Assembly: GCA_003660965.1 (NCBI GenBank)
Contig: QMVF01000021.1
Span: 1-9,738, forward strand
Source of the DNA: Microcaldota archaeon
Lineage (GTDB): Archaea; Micrarchaeota; Micrarchaeia; Burarchaeales; Burarchaeaceae
Reading direction: 5' to 3'
Length of the DNA: 9,738 nt
Below are positions 5,773 to 9,738 of this stretch, piece by piece; within the stretch, counting starts at the first letter, position 1, and each line of letters opens with the position of its first letter. A model generated the notes under the pieces. The model did no database searches. It was not told the DNA's origin and saw only the letters and a program-made list of their open reading frames with translations. A program made the position numbers and the translations under genes.

Positions 5773-6744
5773 CTACGCAGGGAAGAAGAGCCTTAGTATA
5801 TACTGCCTCATTATGAAGAAAGATATTATTGAGCCGACCACAGTCAGGGCTACATACGGGTAGCCAGCAAGCTCCCTTCCCTCGTGAACCACGCCTATGA
5901 GCGCGCTTGCCAGAATCGAGGTTACTATGAGCGTGATTATCGAGAAGGTGGACACAGTTTCCGATCTCATCGGGCTCTGAACCGAAAGGCCTATGCTCTG
6001 GGAAATGCCGGACTCGACTATTTCGATTGAATTCACTATATCTACAAATTGAAGCGATACTGCCAGAAGCGCAGGCATTGCTATGATTACTGTGAATAGT
6101 ATGAAGAAAACATACATGCGCGTACCAGCTACGAGCTTCTCCCTCATCTCCAGCCCATCCCTTATTTCCTCAGCTATGTTCTCCAGAAGTACTGAAAGTG
6201 TTCCACCTGATTTTAGAGCAGATGCAAATAGCGACATGCTCCTCTCAAGTGTTCTTGATTTGATGCGCATGGAAATCTGGGAGAGTGCCTGCACCAGCGA
6301 GCCAGCGCCCATGGATTTTGCAGTAACCCATTCTATCTCATCCTTCAACGGGCCCAGTTCAGGCCTGGCAGCCATTCTCAGCGCAACCAGTGGAACCATG
6401 CCTGCCTTTATGTTTGATGCAGTTACTCGGAGCGCATCCGGAAGCATGGTTTCAACCACCTTAGCCCGCTCCTGCACCATATTGTGAAGCATCAGAATTC
6501 TAACTCCCATTATAAGGGTGAAAAATGAGGCAAATGCAAGCAGTGCATATGGTATAGAATCAAATCCAAAGTAGGCTATGAGCCCCCCAATAACCCCCAG
6601 AAGGAATGCAAGCACAAGGCTTCTTCCAAGCCAGATCATCTCATCCTCTGTATGGCCCGCCCATGCCAGCTGCTGCTTAACATAACTACGCGTTCCGCCT
6701 GAAACCAGCGCACCTATTCGTCTGTAGTTAGGTCTTCTGTTCAA
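5773..6744 (-). CDS. Pilus platform membrane protein 2 (TadC/GspF-like)
   Basis: Inner platform protein of archaeal type IV pili (T2SSF/TadC fold), 323 residues. Predicted membrane helices lie at about 40-60, 64-86, 208-232, 264-286 and 296-312. Between the second and third is the cytoplasmic helical domain (about 90-205) with the family pattern LPDALRVTASNIKAGM and a repeated ALKSGGTLSVLLENIAEE, which contacts the ATPase. It starts with TTG at 6744, four bases into the stop region of the first platform gene; GGTGAT at 6748-6753 three bases before it supports this rare start. Two consecutive platform genes after one ATPase match the Epd pilus locus of Methanococcus as I recall it. The family is certain; whether the two proteins form a heteromer is inferred. 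Confidence 0.88.
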   Translation of the reverse strand: MNRRPNYRRIGALVSGGTRSYVKQQLAWAGHTEDEMIWLGRSLVLAFLLGVIGGLIAYFGFDSIPYALLAFASFFTLIMGVRILMLHNMVQERAKVVETMLPDALRVTASNIKAGMVPLVALRMAARPELGPLKDEIEWVTAKSMGAGSLVQALSQISMRIKSRTLERSMSLFASALKSGGTLSVLLENIAEEIRDGLEMREKLVAGTRMYVFFILFTVIIAMPALLAVSLQFVDIVNSIEIVESGISQSIGLSVQSPMRSETVSTFSIITLIVTSILASALIGVVHEGRELAGYPYVALTVVGSIISFFIMRQYILRLFFPA

Positions 6745-7604
6745 TACATCACCGGCCTCTTCACCTTCATATACTTTATAAGAATAGCCTCTGCAATGAA
6801 GCAGCCCAGCAGCAGAATACCCATTGCATATTCAGTAAGCCCCGCACCGCTGAATATTGAAAGAACCACGAGCATGGTAGCTCCAAGGCTGGGAATTGCG
6901 ATTCCAATAACTATGTATAGCAAGATCCAGAGGTTCATTTCCTGCGTATACTTGGTAACCTGATTCTGCTGGTAAATCTGCACGGACTCCTGCATGCTCT
7001 CAAGCGCGCCATGCATGCTCGCTCCAGATTTGAGCACACCTATCATCTGCCAAAGCATCTTCTTCAAAAACTGGGATTCAGTTCTAAGCGCCATCCTTTC
7101 AAGAGCCTCCTCAGCAGGCACCCCTGCATTTATGTCCCTTACAGTTATGTCAAACTCCTCGCTAACCTTTCCATGGCCCGCACCCGCAACCATCTCCATA
7201 GCCTTGTAAAGCGAAGCCCCTGCATTCATTGCAGTAAGCAGCTCTCGCAGTGCATAGGTAAGCTCCTTCTCAACAGCCTCAACCTTCTTACCCATCTGAA
7301 TGTAGGGCCAGCGGGCATAATAGAATATAACCAGAACGAATGCTGCAATGGATGGAAGGTACACCGTATAGTCAAGCGCCATCTCCCTGCTTTGGAATAA
7401 AAAGAGCATAAGCGGGTAGAAGAGAAGGGCAACTACCAGCGCACTCACTCCAGAGAGGATTATGTACTCAGATGCATCATAATCCGAGCTTACGAATTTC
7501 AGATTATATTTAAGATTGGGCATGCCTGCAGCAATTCTTGCACCCAGCCCGCGCAGGGATCTGGTAATAGGGCCCCTGAGAGGCCCGGGTATCAGGAAAA
7601 TCAT
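6741..7604 (-). CDS. Pilus platform membrane protein 1 (TadC/GspF-like)
   Basis: First of two T2SSF/TadC-type platform proteins, 287 residues from the ATG at 7604. Predicted helices lie at about 46-70, 80-97, 224-252 and 258-277. The cytoplasmic T2SSF domain (about 105-215) has two matching helical motifs, ALRELLTAMNAGASLYKAM and MIGVLKSGASMHGALESM, the usual internal repeat of the family. A GTG at 7613 overlaps the ATPase stop as TAGTG and is an alternative start; the ATG is preferred because GTGAT lies four bases before it while the GTG has no SD. Coupled at both ends: it abuts the ATPase gene and its stop overlaps the TTG of the second platform gene. It probably anchors the ATPase and pushes pilin subunits into the filament. 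Confidence 0.88.
   Translation of the reverse strand: MIFLIPGPLRGPITRSLRGLGARIAAGMPNLKYNLKFVSSDYDASEYIILSGVSALVVALLFYPLMLFLFQSREMALDYTVYLPSIAAFVLVIFYYARWPYIQMGKKVEAVEKELTYALRELLTAMNAGASLYKAMEMVAGAGHGKVSEEFDITVRDINAGVPAEEALERMALRTESQFLKKMLWQMIGVLKSGASMHGALESMQESVQIYQQNQVTKYTQEMNLWILLYIVIGIAIPSLGATMLVVLSIFSGAGLTEYAMGILLLGCFIAEAILIKYMKVKRPVMY
6748..6753 (-). promoter_or_regulatory. SD validating a TTG start
   Basis: GGTGAT, a perfect match to the archaeal anti-SD, lies three bases before the TTG at 6744 and inside the last codons of the first platform gene. It is the main reason to accept TTG as the start of the second platform protein. Confidence 0.7.
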
Positions 7605-7612
7605 TCCAATCA

Positions 7613-9343
7613 CTAGAGCTTGCTCAACGGAAGGTTCTTTCTGGCTGCCTTCAGCACATCCTTCGGCCTCTTGTAATATACGTTCATTACCTTGCCCACA
7701 TCCTCAATACTCCTAATGTCTTTCTTAACCATCCAGTCCAGAATCTTCTTCTTTTCCGCCACATCCTTTTTTATATCATCAGGTGACATGCCTGTGTGAA
7801 GGTTCAATTCCTCCATTATACGCAAGGGGTCTTTTACCCTGGTGAATTCATCCCCCCTTGCCTTCCATCTGTAAATAGGATTCAATGACAGCAGCTCGCC
7901 GCTTGAAACCACCTCGCTTATTTCATAGGTTCTCCTTATACCTTCCCGCCTGTCCCTGTGCTGTACGATTATCAAATTAAGCGCGCTTAGCTCGCTGGGA
8001 GGCATGTCAAACGGAAGGTTCTGCAGCCTTCTGAGCATCTGCGCACCCGTATCTGCATGAATAGTTGAATAGACTGCATGGCCTGTATGCATAGCCTCAA
8101 AAAGCACTTCCGCTTCCCTCCTCTTCCTAATCTCGCCCACAATTATTCTGTCAGGCCTCATTCTAAGGGAGGAAACCATGAGATCAAGCATTCCAACCTC
8201 GCCCTTCCCCTCCTCGTTCGCACTGCGCGTAAGAAGGCAAACCCAGTTCCACTTCATATAGCTTGGCAGATTGAGCTCCCGAGTATCCTCTATGGTTATG
8301 GTGCGGTTGGATGGTGGTATGAGTGCGCAGATGCTATTGAGAAGGCTGGTCTTCCCACTTGCAGTTCCTCCCACCACTATCAAATTCATCTCGTACTGCA
8401 CGCAGGTCCAGATGAACGCGGCCATCTCACTGGTAAGTGTATGCAGTTTTATGAAATCAACCACAGTCCAGGGATCGCGCGCAAACCGCCTTATGGTAAT
8501 TGTATTTCCTTCATTTGAAATTGGGAAAAGGGTTGCATTCACCCTGTCCCCCGTGGGAAGGTGCGCATCCATTATCGGAGAAAGCAGGGTGATGTTCCTC
8601 CCGCTCCGCCTCCCTATCTGGGCCGCATAATTGTATATGTTCTCCTCAGAGCCTGGCTTCAGCGTGGTTTTGAGCCAGCCATGCTTTCTATTGTAAACCG
8701 AAACCGGAACCTGGCTATTGTTTATTGCAATTTCCTCAAGCAGGTCATCGCTCATCAGCAGCTCAATATCTCCCAAGCCATACATTCTCTGAAGCAGAAG
8801 GCCGCTCAACACCATGCTGTCCTTCTTGCTCAATCCGGGAAGCTCCATGAGCTTTGCCTCAGCTGCGCTTCTGAACTTGGATGCAAGAAGCACGCTCTTG
8901 CGCGGATCAACCATCTCCTCAATTGCAACCGGCACCTGCCGCGCAAGCAGTTCACGCATCTGCCCCAAATACACTTCCGTATATGGCCCGATTTCAAGCT
9001 TCTTAACTTCATAAATTGGCCTGCTCTCCCCCTCCACATCCTTTATTGTAACTTCAGCCTCCACATCCTGTGCCTTGAGCTTGTACTTATCTATCTCCTT
9101 GCCCTTTACCTCTGTAATGGGCTTGGCAGTCTGCTTCTCCCTTAAAACCAGTGCAGGGCCTGCAAGCATGTTCATTGGGTATTCAACTGAAAGCAGGCCG
9201 CTGGGCACCATGATTTTTGCTATGGAATCAAGCTCAGCCTTGGTTATTTTGGTTTTTTCAGAAACCTTTGAGAAGGGAGCGCGCATTTTAGGCTGCTTTT
9301 CTAAGAACTCGCAGACCTCGTCAATCTTAGTCCTTATTCTCAT
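7613..9343 (-). CDS. Pilus assembly ATPase (GspE/VirB11/TadA type) with N-terminal winged-helix-like domain
   Basis: Secretion ATPase of 576 residues that would power pilus assembly at the cytoplasmic face. The C-terminal RecA-like domain is complete: Walker A GGTASGKT (325-332), Asp box ITIEDTREL (348-356), Walker B region PDRIIVGEIR (397-406) with Glu404, and His box HTGHAVYSTIHAD (419-431). Ahead of it is the N2 domain typical of archaeal family members (about 190-300, including the LSPIMDAHLPTGDRVNA segment). Residues 1-70 resemble a winged helix (helix, FSKVSEKTKITKAELDSIAK, then strands), an addition I associate with DPANN-type homologues. There is no archaellum neighbourhood (no flaCDEFGH), so this is a pilus and not an archaellum. 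No SD precedes the ATG; a TATA-like TTTTTATT about 25 bases upstream suggests a leaderless start. First gene of the pilus operon, 53 bases after serS. Confidence 0.93.
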   Translation of the reverse strand: MRIRTKIDEVCEFLEKQPKMRAPFSKVSEKTKITKAELDSIAKIMVPSGLLSVEYPMNMLAGPALVLREKQTAKPITEVKGKEIDKYKLKAQDVEAEVTIKDVEGESRPIYEVKKLEIGPYTEVYLGQMRELLARQVPVAIEEMVDPRKSVLLASKFRSAAEAKLMELPGLSKKDSMVLSGLLLQRMYGLGDIELLMSDDLLEEIAINNSQVPVSVYNRKHGWLKTTLKPGSEENIYNYAAQIGRRSGRNITLLSPIMDAHLPTGDRVNATLFPISNEGNTITIRRFARDPWTVVDFIKLHTLTSEMAAFIWTCVQYEMNLIVVGGTASGKTSLLNSICALIPPSNRTITIEDTRELNLPSYMKWNWVCLLTRSANEEGKGEVGMLDLMVSSLRMRPDRIIVGEIRKRREAEVLFEAMHTGHAVYSTIHADTGAQMLRRLQNLPFDMPPSELSALNLIIVQHRDRREGIRRTYEISEVVSSGELLSLNPIYRWKARGDEFTRVKDPLRIMEELNLHTGMSPDDIKKDVAEKKKILDWMVKKDIRSIEDVGKVMNVYYKRPKDVLKAARKNLPLSKL

Positions 9344-9364
9344 GCCCTTGCTTCGCGGGCAGGG

Positions 9365-9374
9365 AATAAAAACG
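9365..9374 (-). promoter_or_regulatory. T-rich element between serS and the pilus operon (terminator or TATA)
   Basis: CGTTTTTATT on the minus strand lies after the serS stop and about 25 bases before the ATPase ATG. It can be read as a T-rich terminator for serS, possibly helped by AAAACG/CGTTTT pairing just upstream, or as a TATA-like box giving a leaderless ATPase mRNA. The sequence alone does not separate the two, and both may hold. Confidence 0.4.
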
Positions 9375-9396
9375 TTGCGCGTCCGTTTTGCGCCCT

Positions 9397-9738
<342 letters not shown>

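Noticed and set aside
8561..9145. Plus-strand frame opposite the pilus ATPase (194 codons)
   Set aside because: The ATPase has every catalytic motif; the opposite frame shows no domain, promoter or SD.
5268..9343. Archaellum operon
   Set aside because: No flaCDEFGH-type genes, two platform proteins instead of one FlaJ, and a single pilin after them; the layout fits a type IV pilus.

Overview
The window is archaeal. Three signs agree: a pilin with a class III (archaellin/Epd-type) signal peptide; an Era-like GTPase, DUF2073 protein and DUF2072 zinc-ribbon protein in the order known from Euryarchaeota as oapABC/arvABC; and TATA boxes about 25-30 bases before starts combined with GGTGAT/GGAGG-type Shine-Dalgarno (SD) sequences and several TTG or GTG starts. 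Base composition looks moderate. The lineage cannot be fixed from this sequence. A winged-helix-like segment in front of the pilus ATPase and the compact gene packing remind me of DPANN-type archaea (Diapherotrites, Micrarchaeota), but that is inference from memory.

Layout, left to right. Bases 1-1429 (+): a promoter and a tight three-gene operon, arvA/oapA GTPase, arvB/oapB (DUF2073) and arvC/oapC (zinc ribbon, DUF2072). In haloarchaea this cluster is linked to extracellular-vesicle formation. Bases 1442-2656 (-): a large unrecognised exported lipoprotein-like protein that converges on arvC. Bases 2717-4867 (-): purB (adenylosuccinate lyase), then, overlapping its stop codon, a secreted Cys-rich membrane-anchored protein and a four-helix membrane protein. 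Bases 4868-4925: a divergent promoter region with a symmetric TATA-like element and a 14-base palindrome. Bases 4926-5249 (+): a small three-helix membrane protein. Bases 5268-9343 (-): a type IV pilus operon transcribed as ATPase, platform protein 1, platform protein 2, pilin. Bases 9397-9738 (-): the C-terminal part of bacterial-type seryl-tRNA synthetase, cut by the window edge.

How the genes fit together. The pilus block is a minimal machine: one hexameric ATPase, two TadC/GspF-like platform proteins and one pilin, the pilin having its own promoter and strong SD so that subunits can be made in excess. Arv proteins, pilus, lipoprotein and the secreted/four-helix pair give the window a cell-surface theme, interrupted by the housekeeping genes purB and serS. 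The most promising undescribed item is the pair after purB: an ectodomain whose mature end reads DVGPSP, coupled to a small membrane protein with buried Glu/Asn/Pro motifs. I recall relatives of both halves as neighbours or fusions elsewhere, with no assigned function. No tRNA, rRNA, CRISPR array, insertion sequence or gene-free stretch over 300 bases was seen.
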